Shown here: positions 23,741-38,700 of the stretch, in pieces
Position numbering within the stretch: the first letter of the stretch is position 1
Layout: the number at the start of each line of letters is the position of its first letter
From: Parus major
Lineage: Eukaryota; Chordata; Aves; Passeriformes; Paridae
DNA: 64,000 nt
Direction: 5' to 3'
Assembly: GCF_001522545.3 (NCBI RefSeq)
Contig: NC_031772.1
Coordinates: 6,849,503-6,913,502 of the forward strand
Notes under the pieces: generated by a model
What the model was told of the DNA's origin: nothing
The model's database searches: none
What the model saw: the letters and a program-made list of their open reading frames with translations, nothing else
Made by a program: the position numbers and the translations under genes

Positions 23741-26700
23741 GCCTGGCAGCCAGCACCGACAGCAACCAGATAAGGGGAAGGAGACTGAGGAAGTATTTAG
23801 CACTATGTCCACTCATGAATGCTTGTTTGTTTCCAGGAGTAAATCCAAAACACACAAAAGCAGTGCTGCCAATATGAATCTTACTTTAAAATAATACAGA
23901 AACTGATAATATTTTCCAGTGCTTTTAAATTCAAAGGCTTTTTCCACATATTTTTTTCCCATTCATTTCAACAGCAGGCAGAATCAGTTTCAGTTCTCCA
24001 TTTTTGTGAAGTACTTGGACAATACTGTTGTTGCACAACATCATAGGTGAATTCTAATGCCCCATTACAGAACATGATGAAATAGAGATGTTGGTAAAGA
24101 TACCACTGCCCATTTTGATCAGAATAATTAGAGATGTAAACTCTTTTAATTCAGGCATGTACTTATCCCTTTTGTCACTAGAAAAAGCCCCACACCTGCA
24201 CACAGGATCTGCAGTCTCTATATTTGCTTTAGAAAGAAGTTTGTCTTTTAAAAAAGCTACTGCAGATATTTTTCAAATAGCATTATCTCATTCATTAATT
24301 ATATTGAACCAAAAGTAGGTAAGTTAATAGTTGAAAAGCAGTTAATTTTGAAAAAGAATCCTGTCAAACTTGGAGACTCCATTCCATTATGCAGGCCCTC
24401 CATAAGTTGTGCATGTGTATCTGCAGTTAAGGTTTATGAATTTTAACAATCATAGCAGAAATGCCAGAAGGCGTAAACAGATAAATATTTTTACACAAGT
24501 GATTAGTGCACATGAATGGAGCCAGACTGAAACAAATGGGATTTGAATCTCTATAGATGAGATAAAAATACAGATACTTCATTTTTGTACCACTGCATGT
24601 TAGTCTTAAAAGATAACTCCTGAACAGGAATAGATTTGCAAAGGCCTGAATGGAAACTGAACTACTGGTAGAAGATGCCACCTAACACTGCCAGGTCCTG
24701 GCACAGGAACTCGTTGAGGCCACCTATGCATTACTCTCATGTCAACCAGATGAGGTCAGAGACTCCCTTCTGCCTCCAGCTGACCTCAGCCAATTCCAGC
24801 TGGCAACCCAATAGCCCTGTGTCCTGCAGCCTCCTTGACTGCCTTTATGAAATGCTAAACAATTACAAGGTTTGGGGTTTTTTTTTTGTTTTTTTGGTTT
24901 TTTTTTAATTCCAGACCACCAGATACCTAATAGACACTTTTTTCCCATCCAAACATAGTATTTAAAGGTCAAGACTAAACTATTCTTTTTCTCACAGGTT
25001 GACCTTTCCAAGGGCAGCAACAGGCAAGGTTCACATACTCTCCCTCTTTCTCTCTTGAGGATCTTGTTTTTTGGATCCTGCTCCAGCTAGACACTCCAAG
25101 AACTAAAGTCTAGCAATCTTCTAGGTACAATCCAAGTCATTTATTTAATGAGATAATTTTTATTCCTGAAATTACAGACACCGTGGTTGCTAACATGCAT
25201 GAATGCAGCTAGAGTAGCTTTTACTCCTCTGTACAGTTTATGTTTGCAGTGCTGACTACCTGGCAGCTGTGGCAGCGGACATTCATCATCTTTATAAAGT
25301 TTAAAGTTTTCTTGGTTTTGAATTGAAAATACACTCATCTACATTTCTTCAAATGCAATAGTTAAAGAAATTGTCTTTATGGGGAAATTAATCACAACAG
25401 CTACAGCAGTTTAAGCTCTCCTATAATTAAATATTTTTAAATAATTTCTGTGTAGATATTCTATCCCAAAATAAAAAGGAATAGAATTCTGGATTAGTAA
25501 TTCCAGTCAATTTTTGAACAAAATGGATCAGTGGTATTTTTCCCTTCTGTGCTGATAAAGTATTATTTTTCTGTTTCTTGTCCTAACACAGCTTAACATC
25601 TAAGCTGTTGTCTCTAACAGGATTTTAGCACTAACCGTTCATTTCTTAACACTTTTATATTGCTTCATCTTACTTTTTTCTCACCTAGCTGCTTTCTGCC
25701 CTGAACAAGTAATACATCTGTGAGACAGGAGCCATGCTGCTTTAAGCACCAAAGGTGCTCAGCTTTGGCACCGATTAGCACCTGAATTTGGGGCACACTG
25801 GATACATTAGTCAGAAATTATCTACTTAAAATCTGGATCAACAGCTAAACCCTTCAAGCCTCCCTCTGTGGCTCCCTATCTTGGTCATGTAATACAGCCG
25901 CCCTGATGACTTTCCTGCTTAGTTTAAAACGCTTCCAGCCAGAGCAGAAATGGCCACTGCTAAATCACTACAAAAATATGGATTAATCCATGCTATGAGT
26001 GGGAGGTATGATCCCTATCACACAAAAAAGGGGCTGACACTAGAGCTAAGGGACTTGCTTGGCACCACACAAGGTGCATTTTTCAGTACCACAGTGAGAA
26101 TTCAGAAGGGTTTAGCTCTTAGGCAACCATAGATCTGTGCTGTCCCTTTCAAAAAGGTGAAATCCCCTGTTAAACAATTTGTGTGCAGCTGGACCCGGGT
26201 GTGGAAGGTAAGAAACTGTTCTAAATAACAGCTACTTCACAGTTATATTCAAGATGGCAGAAATTGAGCAAATTCAAGTCCTGTGATGTTGTGTGCTGTA
26301 TCAGGGCAAAATATTCTCCCCTGTCAGCAGTTAGCTGCTCTTGAGCCAGACACTAGAAAAGGCCAGGCTGCTTCTGCCAGTGTGTCACACAGCCTCTTCT
26401 GGAAAAACAAAACAGAAAAAAAACCCCAAACCAACAAACACAAACAAAACCCCCAAACCAGTATTTTCCAGGATATTGCTCAGCAGGACCTTTTTGCTTT
26501 TTTCTATTTTGTAACTACACTACAAACTTGCACAAAATTGTAACTTACCCTTAAAGATTTCTACCCCTTTCACTTGCTCCATCTCCTTTCTGCAATGATT
26601 CCACTCAAGTGCTTGGGAGCCTAATCCAAAATTTGCCTTTTTGCTGCTTTTCAGGAATCTGGGTTTGCAGATGGGAAGACAATAATGGAAGCTGAGGAGC

Positions 26701-29700
26701 AAACCCTGGTTTACTGTGAGCCATCAGACTTTGTGTAAGTCTCTGGTAGAGATGTGCACCTGAATTTCTTTTCACAGGCTTCAAATTCAGGAATTCCATT
26801 TTCAGCTAAATAAAAGGAACAGAGTATGGATACATGCCCTGACTGCAGCACGTTTTCTGCTGATTTATTGACTGTGCATAAATACTGCACTATAACTGTC
26901 ATATTTAACTACAAAGAGAGAGAGCTGTATGCTCAGGAAGATAATTCAGGGCAACTCTGAGGTTTTTCATCTGTCTTCCATGTACTTCAGGAAAAGCAGC
27001 CACTTAGCCAAAGGGCAGAGTCCAGCCATCCTGATTTTGTCCCATTCTCCCTCAGACATGTGTTAACCCCTTTGTTGTGCACAGTTCAGCAAGGTTTCCT
27101 CTTCCCACAGTTTTTATGCAAGCACAGGTAATACTGCTCACAGTCCAAAGGTGAAAATGAGATCCATAGCCTGCATAACAGCAGACACAATTTAATTTCA
27201 ATTTTGCTTTAAAGACCAATGAGAAGGGGATGAGGAAGTGATTGGTTGCCTAAGATGGGAGATCGTTTTGCAATACTGGTAGATAAGCAAAATTCTGACA
27301 AAATGTCTCCGAGGAGACATGAAACGAACCCACGAAGCAGCACTTTGAACAGCAAAGCAAGCCAGAACAGATTTCCAGACAGGCAAGGCTTTCCATACAA
27401 GAACAGGTTTCAAAGTCCAAGAGTGTCTCTAAAGAGGAAACAACATTCAGAATTAAAGTTTGAAAAATATTCTGGCTGCCGAAAAAGAAACTGAAACCTT
27501 CTCCTGTTTAGCAAACTGGAGAATTGAGTTACTCTACACCTTAGAAGATAAGAAAAAGAAATTAAAATTGTGCACATACCTATGCAGGGAGATACAAAAT
27601 TGCAAGTGTGTGCTTCAGCTTAGTGCATGTTTGTCATCCAACAGCAAATATCATCAGATTAATGGCCCCAGCCCCAAGCCCCCATATGTCCTGCCAAGTT
27701 CTCCCCAAGGAAAGATTTATCATTTTTCACTGGTAAACACAGGGAGAAAACAGAGCTTGTTCTAGGGGGTAAGAGAAAGGAAGAAGGATTTGTGGCTGAG
27801 GCAGGAGCCTTGCATCAGGCAGTCACAGCCATGGGAAGCAGGGGCTCACGGGCCGGGGATGCTCCAAGTGTAGGTGCATTTGAATTGACAGCCAGCCAAG
27901 AGCTGTATTGAAATTCCCCGTTACTTCCTTTTACTGGTCTTATGCTAAGTGTTGCTAAGCTGTACCTGGGAATCAGGCCAAATCAGCTTGGGATCGCTGG
28001 ATGAAAAGCATTAAAAAAAAATAAAAATCCAGAGTATTACCAGTGTGGAAAGCAACAATATGAATTAAATGAATGAATGTGCAAGTGGCAGGATTTGGAT
28101 TTTATTACATTCTACAATGTAAAATATAAAGGCAGACTACAAAATTGCCACTTCTGAGGAAAACTATATCCTTCTGCCTGGGATCCTGTGAGGAAGAGTC
28201 ATAAAAGCAGCATATCATTACCAGAACTGAAACCTGAAAATACATATGTTTAAATAGACTGGAGCCAAGAAGGACTTGTTAGGAGAGTCGTTTTCCCAGG
28301 CTATGCTACACAGATTTGTGCCACCAAGTGAGAAGTTCACACAGTTTCATCTATTACCTATCAGCATTTATTTTATGGCAAAGAGTACTCATGGGCTGGG
28401 GACCTGCTCTGAACTGACAGGATTTATCATAAAGCAAAAGCCACACTTGGCTGTTTCATTTCTGGACACAGTTATGATTTTTTACTATATACATGACTTG
28501 CCTGCAACAGAAATTCTCTCTTGCAGAGTTCAAAGTATCTCCCACAGAGAAAGTTTAGCTAACCTGACTGCACTCCACATGCTACTTGTGCCTGATCCAA
28601 AGCACACCAGACCCTGCTGGAAGCCTCTGGGAGCCTCAGCCCTCTGATTTCAGCTCAGCAAGTCACCTTTCACCCCTCACCATCATTTCACTGCACTGGA
28701 AACACCCACTGTCCCTCACTGGCATGGCACCTTGTGTCTTAAAAAAAAAAAGTTAGGGACAGTCTCCAAAATATTGGTGGGACACAACTCTATGGGATGT
28801 TAACTCTGTGCTGAGGGCACCTAAAGTAACTTGCTGGTCCCAAATAGGAAATCTTATTATCTTTTAAGGATGAATATTAACATTTCCAACATATCCTTAA
28901 CAGATCATCATCGTCTTACTGAAGATCATGTCATGGAAGATGGAGTATAATGACATGAGTCATGATATGGAGTATGTTTATCATTATTTGGCTCCTCCAA
29001 AACAAGCAAAAATTATACAGGAAACAGTGTGCCATAAAATCATTGCATTTTACTGTAAGCAATTTTCACAAAATATTTTTCCCCCAAAGGAATCCCCTCT
29101 TTAATCCTAAAGACTATTTGTCATTAAAGACAGTTACAGAAACAAGCAGAATTATCTACTTGGAACACAAGGCTTTGGTGCCATGTGAGCTCTCACTGGT
29201 TCTGTTAGAGACCTTCACCAGCACTTTCCATGGGTACCTGGCCTTCCTACCTTGATTTCCCCAGTTGCAGAAATGCTTATTTTGTTGTTTTCACTTTTTT
29301 TTTTTTTAACAATTTAAAGCCCTATCAAGTCCTCGGCTATTGAAGCGAGAGGAATCAACCCTGCCCTGTAGCTCTCACCAGCTAATTTCAGCCATGATCT
29401 AATGAGTGGGTGTTAACAAGACAGAGGCGGGACAGGAGGGAAAGGCCCAAGCAGCACTAGGAACTTAGCAGGAAATTCAGCAAAAAGTAAGTGCATAGGA
29501 AAATAAAACAAAGATATTTTCATTCTTCAATTTTTTATTTTTTTTTTTTCAAGATAGATAATGAAGAAGAGGAAGTGAAAGCTCATCCCCTGAAGTATCT
29601 TCTAGGAGTTTAGAAGAAACAAGTTTCCAGGAAGATCTTAGGCAGGGACACAACTTCATCTTGTGAGAGCAGCTCTCTGTGTAGGGGCATGGAAAGAGAA

Positions 29701-32700
29701 GGCAGGAGGAGACAGTGCAGGGCAGCAGCACTGCCAGCAGCACACAGCAGATGGGAAATCCAAAGAACTGAGACACAGCAGGAAGCAAGAAGTAGGTGTA
29801 CAGAGTCTTGAAGAGTCAGCTCGAATGCGACAAGGTAGGAAAAAAGGACACAAGGGTGGAAGAGCTTTGTGACTTTGCCAGACTGAAAGGACAGCAAGGT
29901 GCTCCCTGCAGATGGTTGTGCTCAGATCTGGAAACATTTGCATTTGCCTTTCTCAGATGGAGTATTTGTGCCAGATAGGAACACAGAAACTTAAAATAAA
30001 AATGTGCTCTCTTTTACACCTCTGTCCCTTCAGATTTAGACATAATAGAAGAAACTGTGCTTATTCTGGACTAAGTGGAATCAAACAGCCCCACTCTCTC
30101 TGGAGCTGCTGTGTCCTGTTAGTGCTGCCAACCTTGCTCAGTACAGACTGAATTATTGAACTTCCTGAACTCCCAGTTTTGTCACTTCCTTGCACTCACT
30201 CAATTTTTGTGTATTAAGTTGGAAGATTTGTTCACGACAAAGAAGAACCTCAAACCCAGACACTTCTGTTTATTTGCTGCATCCTCTTACCTAGGTTTGG
30301 ATATGAACACAATACCAAACTGTAGGGAGTTACAAGAACAACATTTTCTCTTCCTTTCGGAAGCTTTTGGTAATTTCCAAGAGCCAAAAGCTAATTATTT
30401 TGGCACAAAGAGGCACAAAAGAAACTTTTCGCCATGGCATTGCTGTATAGCCGCTTGACACTTTTGTCTGAGAGGAGAAAGAAAGAGAGGCATAATAAAA
30501 AGCCCATGTTTGTCTTTTTTGAGATACAGAACAGTTTCACTGCAAGAAGAAATTAAATAGACAAAGGCTCTTCAGGTTGGAAAAGAAAGATGACTGCAGA
30601 GGGAAATTATGGCAGTCTGTAAAACGCAGAATGGAGAAGGTAAATGCAGAGTAATTGTTCACTTTCTCTTGCAGCACAAAAGCTGAGTGGGCATCCAACA
30701 AAGGCATTTAGCAGCAGGTTTAAAACAAACACACCCAAAAGGAAGTACTCTTTCCTACCATCCATAATTGCCTTGTGGCAGTCAGTGTGCCTCAGGAGGT
30801 TGTGAAGACTGAAAATGGATTTTAAAAGGCATTAAACAAATTCATGTGGGACAGTGTAATCTAACAGCAAATAAACACTGCAGCTTTGGTCAAACTTTTG
30901 TGTTTTCAAAGCCTTACCCAGAGCTGGGAGGAGGCACCAAGTGGAGATGATTCGGTATGTGGCCTTTTCCTCCCTCCCTGTGCTGTTCCTGGAAGCAGCG
31001 TGGCAGTTCCTGTTCCCTGCTGGGCTCGGGTGTTTCGCATCACTGAGGAGCCGCAAACGTTCTCGGCATTCTCCTGCCCGACTCTACCTTCCAGCAGACT
31101 CCCTCGGAGGGCAGGAGATGCTTCTGATAGGGCTTTGCAATCCAACCCTCCCCCCATTTTCCCTAGAGCAACCACACTTAAAATTGTGCCGAGAGAGAAT
31201 ATTGCGTTAGTTCCGGTTAAACCAAGGAAAATTTCAATCCTAATGTTTTGGCATTTAATTACAGCATTTATCTCATATTAAAAGGGTAGAAAATGTAGCT
31301 GCCCCCATTACTGGTCAAAATGCTTGTTAGTTCTCAATAATAATTCAGTACTTTTTGCAAAACAAAAACAAACAACAACAAAAAAAGACAAAGCAACCAA
31401 GTAACTGGTCTCCATAGCCAAGTGAAACTAACCATTTACCTCAGAGAGCAAGGAAAACCAAACAAAAAGAAAAACCAGAAAATCCACCCTGAAGTCACTC
31501 AGTTTAATTTTTAAAAAATTGTGTCAACAATAAAAGATGTTATATTCGACATTCATACAAAAGACAAAATTTCCAGTTATGATTACACTCACCCTTTTAT
31601 TAAAAAAATGCTGTAATAATGACAATTCTCATCCAAACATTTTCAAATTTCAATTATTCCCTATTCAGCTAAACCCATTGTGTTTTCAAGGAAAATCCAA
31701 CTGAACTGGGAGTTTGTGCCAGCTCTTTCCCATGTCACAACAAGCTCATTTGTCACCCCAACACTTCTGCAGCCTTGCACTACACACACTCTGCATCACC
31801 ACCAAGCCAGGGACAGGCAGCTTGTCCCTTATCCCCAGCAGCCCCACCCTCCTACCACCCCCTGTACATGCTCCCCTTTCCTCCCAGCACACACATTCTG
31901 CTCCCTCATTTTACCATCCAGGAGAAAAGCAGGAGAGGAAAGCAGCAGACAAGGGGGAAGGGAAAAGGACACAGTGGGTAATCAATGCTGGGTACAAGCC
32001 TTATATATATATTTACAGGAAATGAAATTAAAAATGCAAGGGGGAAGACCACAAAAGCCTAGTGACAGTGGCACAGTGGAAATCTGTGATGAGCTGCTGG
32101 TGAATTAAGGTTTCCATAGCACTTGTATTCTCAGCTTAGGAGTAGGTTAAAATGAAAAACAGAGGCAAATGGTTATACGTGCATAAGGCAGGGGGATCTT
32201 GAGTTGTTCAGCACCCCTGGTGGTAAGGGTCTTCTGGGAAGAGAGTTGCCCTTCAGGGGGTTGTATCTCAGCACAATGCTTTGGGGTTTCCAGCTAAGTG
32301 CTCACAAAGCTTTTTCCCTTCTCTACTTGCTCAGGTCTTCTCAGTGTTCACACATTATGAAACACAGATGACAGAGCAAATAAAATGCAGGAAAATGGAT
32401 GGATAGAGGAAAAAAAAAGAAATAAACATTTGAAAAGTAGATATGAAAAATAAGTATAGATCAGGAGGAAAATAAGTGAAGAGAGAAGCACAGTTCTACA
32501 AGGTTCCTGCTGTTCTTGAGAAAGAGCCACCATGATACAAAATACATAACTAAGCACATTGAAATAATAAACTACCCTTTGATACACATAAAAGGAGCTT
32601 ACCTGAATCATATCTCAGTAAAACAATCACCTGATAAAGCTAAAACCACCATAAAAATATAAGTTAATTTTTTAATTCAGAAGTAGGAAATAAAGAGACT

Positions 32701-35700
32701 ATTTAGCCCTCAGACTGCTTAAAAATACAGAACAGTATATTATATCTTAGTGTATGAAGGCAGAACACTTCAGAATGGTGGCAACAAAAGAAAAATTTGC
32801 CTTAGCTTTCCAAAAAGACTTTCAGTGAAACACAGACGTTTCAGTTAATGGGCTTTGACTGTGGGTATTTTAGCTCTAGGCAGTCTTGCCTGGTGCACTT
32901 TGAGCTTAATTCTCTGAGGTATCAATCACTTGAAACTCCAGATGAACTCAGGAAGATCAGCAGCTGATTCTAGTCAGAGTCAAGCCCAGCTGTCCCAAAA
33001 TGGTTAATCAAAGAGGCATTAAAAAATGTGAATCCAGAAGGATATGGTAACCAGGGGTTCATACATTAAGAAAGCAGCAGGACCCTAAATCTGATGATAC
33101 TGCCTGTCATCACGGCAGAGCGAAAAACAGAAAATGTCCTGACAGTGATATCCAAATGTATTCTTTTCCAAATGCAGCACAAGCTGCAACATGCAGCACT
33201 CGTGCCTGAGGAAGAGCAGTCCCTGGGCCTGAGGAGCAAGCAGGACAGCACCTGTAGCCATGTGGGTTGTGGCTCCTGCAGGGAATGCAGTTAGGGCCGG
33301 TGCATTCCTTGCTAATTAAATACAGTCCTAGCCTACCAGCCAATTACCCCTGCAACCTTCCCAGGGCCACGTTGGCAAATCTCTGGTCAAATATGGGATG
33401 TGTGGAACACTTGAAAGGTAAGTAAACTCAAACTTAAAGCCTTACTGCATACCAGATATAACCATAATATTTTTCTTACTTGTTTACTATTTTCAAGCAA
33501 TAGCAGCAAAGACTCTCTGGACTCTTAACTTCCCATTGCTTGCAGAGGCTCAGAAATCTCTTCCATGAGCCCTTTGCTTCCAGGCTCTGGGACTGACACA
33601 TCCACAGCACCCCCAGCTCCCTGGAGCTGGTGATGTGGCAAACAGGGAGGGCAATAAAATGAGGTGGGGCAGTGCTGCAGCAACACCGTGGAAAACTGCT
33701 GTACTTGCTGTGAGTGTAACATGGAGACTCCTGCAGTCAGCTCAGCTCTTTGTCAAAGTACAAGATGAGAATCTTATCTTTTCCAAAGCTTTCCTTGAAA
33801 CACTATACAGAGCTGTGCCTGTGTGTAAGCTTTATCCTCAGCTGCTCCCTTCCCAATAGATAGGCAAAAGAGTGTGATCTGATTTCAGAGGCCAGGGCTA
33901 CACTCTGCATTCTGCCTCCAAATAGAGCTTTTCCTTAACACCTTTAAAACAAAGCCAGCTCATCTAAGAAATGGGGCTCTGCAGACAGTGGACTTTAGAG
34001 GTTTAGTGACAGTTCTTTCTTGCTGAGATTTGTTTTCTGGTCAGAGCCTAATCATGAGTTTTCCAGCAGTACAGAACATGCACATAACTCAGCAAGGCAG
34101 CTGGCAGTGGCCACATCCTTCCAAAATCCAGTGATGAGGATTAAACAAGCTTGGTAAAAATCCTTGTTTTGTGATTACTCTGCAACCAAGAAAGCAGCTG
34201 GGAATGATTCTGTCACTACCAGGTCTTCCCACACATCCTGCTTTCATCTTAATTTTTATTCATTGGAACATGCAAATTTCCTGTGACACGGGCTGAAATT
34301 GCTTCTATTGCATTTCCAAAAGACATCAGAGGATTTCAGCATCAGTCACTATGTCACACAGGCCATTAAACAAATTTTAACGGACAATAGAAGAAAAAAA
34401 CCCTGAACCAAAAAACATACAGAAAAACTCAGTTCTCCCTCTGGAAACACTATTGTTTATTGCTGTCAAGGTCAATGAAACTATAGGCAAACTGTTTCAG
34501 CAAGCCCAGCAGATTTATGTGTGCTAATATTCCACATTGTTAGTGCAGAAATATTTTAAGAGCAGTTAAAATCAGAAGTAGGAAGGCATCAGATACAGCA
34601 GCTGAATAAAAACTCTTGAGTGGCATTGAGGCCAATCTGCTGCCTCTCCAAGAGTCCCTTCCTTTTTGAATCTTGGGAGAGAGGGACAAACAGGTCAATT
34701 TCTTCCAACTCAGTGAAGAAAATATGAATTTCTGGCCTCAGAGACTAGGAACTCTTTGCTGCTCCCCAGAGAAGATCCAAATTGTATCCAGTTCCTTCAG
34801 CCATCCCAGATGTCTGCCCCAGAATCCTGCAGAGAAAGCAAAGAAAGTCCCATAAAAATCAAGTATCATCATGCTGGAAGAAGCTCTCCAGATGAGCCCG
34901 GGTCTGGGATCATAACAAATGGAAACACTTCTCCCAGCCATGGTGATGGGCATGTCATACATCTCTTGTAATAATTAAATTATTTGTTTGTTCAAAAATG
35001 AAACCTTTTGTATCTTAGCAAAAACTAAAGCAGGGAGCATAACCAACCATCAAGACTGAGCAACAGAGACACTCTCCTGTTACTGGTTTAGTTGCCAATA
35101 TTTTAGTTTAGTGACAGATATTAGTCCCAACTGTTAACAGTCATATAAACCAATTCACATCCAGCATGTTTCACATGGTGTCAGTGTTTTATTCTCATTC
35201 ACTGAGGAAGAAATCAGTATCTAATCCAAAGGAGCCAAAGGCTCTTGTCATTGAAAATCACCTTGACTGCTGCATGCCCCCTTTTCTTCACCACCCAGCA
35301 AAATTTTGACTATTGTTAACAGATTTGGTTTGGTTTTCTGTTCTTTTAAATGGTACACTTTGTGCCTTTTTCATCTAAATCAGGTAACATTTGCAGCCTG
35401 GCCTTAGATGACTAAGGGCAATACAGGGAATAAAAGGCAGAAATGAAACAGAACTTCAATTTCCTTAGTTAAAGTTATGAGCTTTACCACTCTCCAGTGC
35501 TGCCTCCCTCACTGAAATAGTAAAGTATAAGTGCAGGCAGCTCTGGTGTTCAGATTATATGATCACAGCGTTCCCCTTTTGTTGTTGCTCGTTCATCCTT
35601 TTTATGTAACTGTTGCCTTAGCTGTGAAACCCATAAAGGTCAACTTGACTCTAAACTGTATCATTGGGAAGAGTTATCAATATTGCAGACAAAGCATACA

Positions 35701-38700
35701 AAGTTGCCACACATTTTCTTGATTTTTGGGAGAAAGTATGTTGGTAACTTTATTCTAAATGCAACTGCTACTGCGAAAATACCTCTGCAATTGAACTTAC
35801 TGCCTAAGATTGGGCCTGGAAGAGGAGGAAGCTGTAAAGAAATGGCACAGTCTTGCTAATAACTGTGTAGAGGGCAGAAATAAGGTCAGACAGCAATTCT
35901 GCTGTCTTTACTAAATTCCATGGATCTAATTTTTGTCTCCCATTGCTATAATTTCAGTGGTATTACTTTATTGACTTTTATCCTAATGTAATCCAATGTA
36001 TCCCAACTGTTCATTGTTTCTCTTAGTAAAATATTTCTTGTGGGTGTAATAAGATTTTGGTGAATTTATCAGTATAATCACAAAAATTGCAAAAAACTAG
36101 AACTAAAAATACACCAACTGCAATATGTATTTGCTCTATACTCAACTCAGTTATTAGTGTTATATTGGGAAGAGACTGCACTAGGCCTGGAGTTTTATGG
36201 GGATCTGTGCTTCACTTATGCTGGGAACACCTTTCCCAGCTAAAGCACACTTTTACTGTAATGAAATGCTTCAAGCAATCAATAATTTTCTCAAAATTTC
36301 ATTTTGGAGGAAAACTTCTGAGATCATCTCTGTCTTGTTTCAATATTTTCACTCCAAAATCATTTTCCTGAGACAAGTAGCACAGTGCCTATAAACAGGG
36401 GGTACATCATGCTGCAATGCAGGGGACTCTAAATTAAAGCTCACATTTCAGTCTAACCATCACAACTTTATCTTCTGAATGCTGAAATTTTACTCAAGCT
36501 AACAAATTAAACTTCACAAAACAGGTGAAAGAGATCTCTCCCTCCAGCATTCATTATGCTGTTTCCTGCTTTCTTCCACTTTTCCCTGGAGCAAGGTGGG
36601 TGCAGCCCTGCAAGGAGAACATGGCAGGAGGGCTGTTTTGAGGCCACAGGTTTGTAACTCTGCCTGGTGTCACTTGCTGTCCCCACGCTCCTTCCTGAGC
36701 TGGCGCTGGCGTCTGGCTGGGCTGCTCGGGCACAGCTGAGGGGGAGGTGGGAAGCAGCACATGGAACTGCAGTGGGAAGGCGAAGGGGGCCACGTGGAAG
36801 GCAGCAGGAGAGCTGCTGGTGGTGGCACAGCGGGCAATGCCCACAGAAACCTCCCTGAGGCTCCCAGCACCCGCTGAGCAGAGCCTGGCTCTGAGCGTGG
36901 CAGGATGTTTTCAAAGAAAGGTTACAAACTTCAAACAGATAAAGATTTGGTTCCCACCAGGTTGTGGCCAGGTGTAATTTAGATCCCTCACAAGAAGCCA
37001 TCATCCCTGAGCTGAGCCATCCCTCGGGCTGCACTCAAACCACATAGGCACTGCAGGTCTGCTGTGAAAATCCAGATTATGCAACAATTCTCCTACCAGT
37101 GCCAAAGGAAACCTGGGAACTTCATTGCTACCCTTGTCCCCACTGACATTTTCATGACTTTCAAGAGGGAGATTATATCTGAGAACTGGTTATTACATGG
37201 GGGGTGAAAAAAAGCAAAGTAATTTAAAATAAATTTTGTTATGTTTGCATTTCAGAATAAATGTAAATTTGCACCAGAATTGATGTGGAATGAGACTTTC
37301 AAATGTGTTGGTACAAGGCTGCACATGAGGTAGTCACAGATGATTGATACAATGACTGATGCTATAATTTAGCTTTTTATGCAGTTTAAATGAGCACTCA
37401 ATTCTGTACCCTTTAATCACAAAGTGGCATTTCATCTCAGGAGTAGCCAGCTGTAGTTCAATAAAAGAAAGGGTGCCCAACAGGAATAGGCAAAGTAGGC
37501 TGAGGCCTCCAAAAGAACCCAGATCAAAAACATTATTTGAAAAATGAAATATTAATATGGGCAAGGTTTCCAACTAAATGTTTCCTTTGGTATTTGTTCA
37601 AGTGAATGTTATACCTCTAGTGGCAGCAGAAGTGAATTATTTAGCATAATGACGATGGAAAATTCAGGCTACAGTTAAGGAGTTTCTACATCTTGGCTAT
37701 AGGTATGTACATACAAAAATGTGCATAATTTTTGGAAAAATGAAACCTTAAATCCCTCTGTCAATAATTCACACTGCTCAGAGCCTGAAAGTGGAGCAGG
37801 AGAGGATGAGCAGGCCTTTCCAAGTTAAATATGGTGATTTGTCCAAATAAAATGACAGAACTTGGGCTTCCACACAGAATTGGGATGCACCCATGGCTGA
37901 TGCTGAAATGGCTATTACCTCCCCTCAAAGGAGAGCTTGTTATAAAAATGCTGATGTACAACCTGTCCCTGCAGGAATGAGGGATGGCAAAGTGCTCACT
38001 CCAGCTGTTCCGAGAGGGAGGCACACGGCAGGCCTGGCTTAGGCTGCCACAGTGCTGCGAGTCAGGCTGTGGACATGTGTCTCCTCCCAAATCCAGCTCT
38101 GTTGACAGCACAGTCCTCCCCCAGTCTGCCCAGAGGCTGGTGAGCATTGCCCAGCAATAGGTTACCACCCCTCTGATCTGGATATACTTGTTTGAACACT
38201 CCTTAACCTATTTCAGAAAAAATCAGCTGGGCCAGCAAACCCTTATTACTTAAAATGTTAGGCCATGGTTGCACAGACATTTCTGCTTCCCTGCAAGGCA
38301 AGCTCCAGCCATTTCTGCTCCCTTTCTTTGGGTCTGTTTTGGCTCTGCATTCCCCAACCCACAGGTCTATGCACTATTTTGTCTATTTCTATAAACCTAA
38401 GTTGTTGTTGTTGGGGTGTTTTAAAGTTGGTCACCCCCAGCACTTCTCATTCACTTAACTAACTGTTACAGTCTGTGCAAACACATCAGAGGAGATGGTG
38501 AGGGGTTGGAAAAAATCACCAGAAGATTCCCTACATCATATTTGCCTTCAGAATAAATATCTTCAGGAAACCATGGTCTGACATTCCCTAATCCTCTTCT
38601 GGATTTGGCATCTGGTAAACTACATGACTCTGGTTATTCTACAATCACAGAAAAAATGATCTTAACCTCTTCTTAGTGTGACCTCCCCCAGATCCACCAA

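Noticed and set aside
26020..26110. Possible second MIR-like remnant (GACTTGCTTGGCACCACAC)
   Set aside because: The resemblance to the CORE-SINE box is weaker than at 45,238 and the flanks do not match.
27246..27765. Basic, Lys/Ser-rich plus frames (82 and 101 codons)
   Set aside because: The charged composition drew attention but reflects A-rich DNA; there is no family match and the frames overlap. A 7-bp hairpin near 27,304 is too short to mean much.
36507..37034. 175-codon minus open frame
   Set aside because: The composition is Cys/Ser/Pro-rich, typical of a GC-rich non-coding patch. It has no domain, no family resemblance, and overlaps several other frames on both strands.
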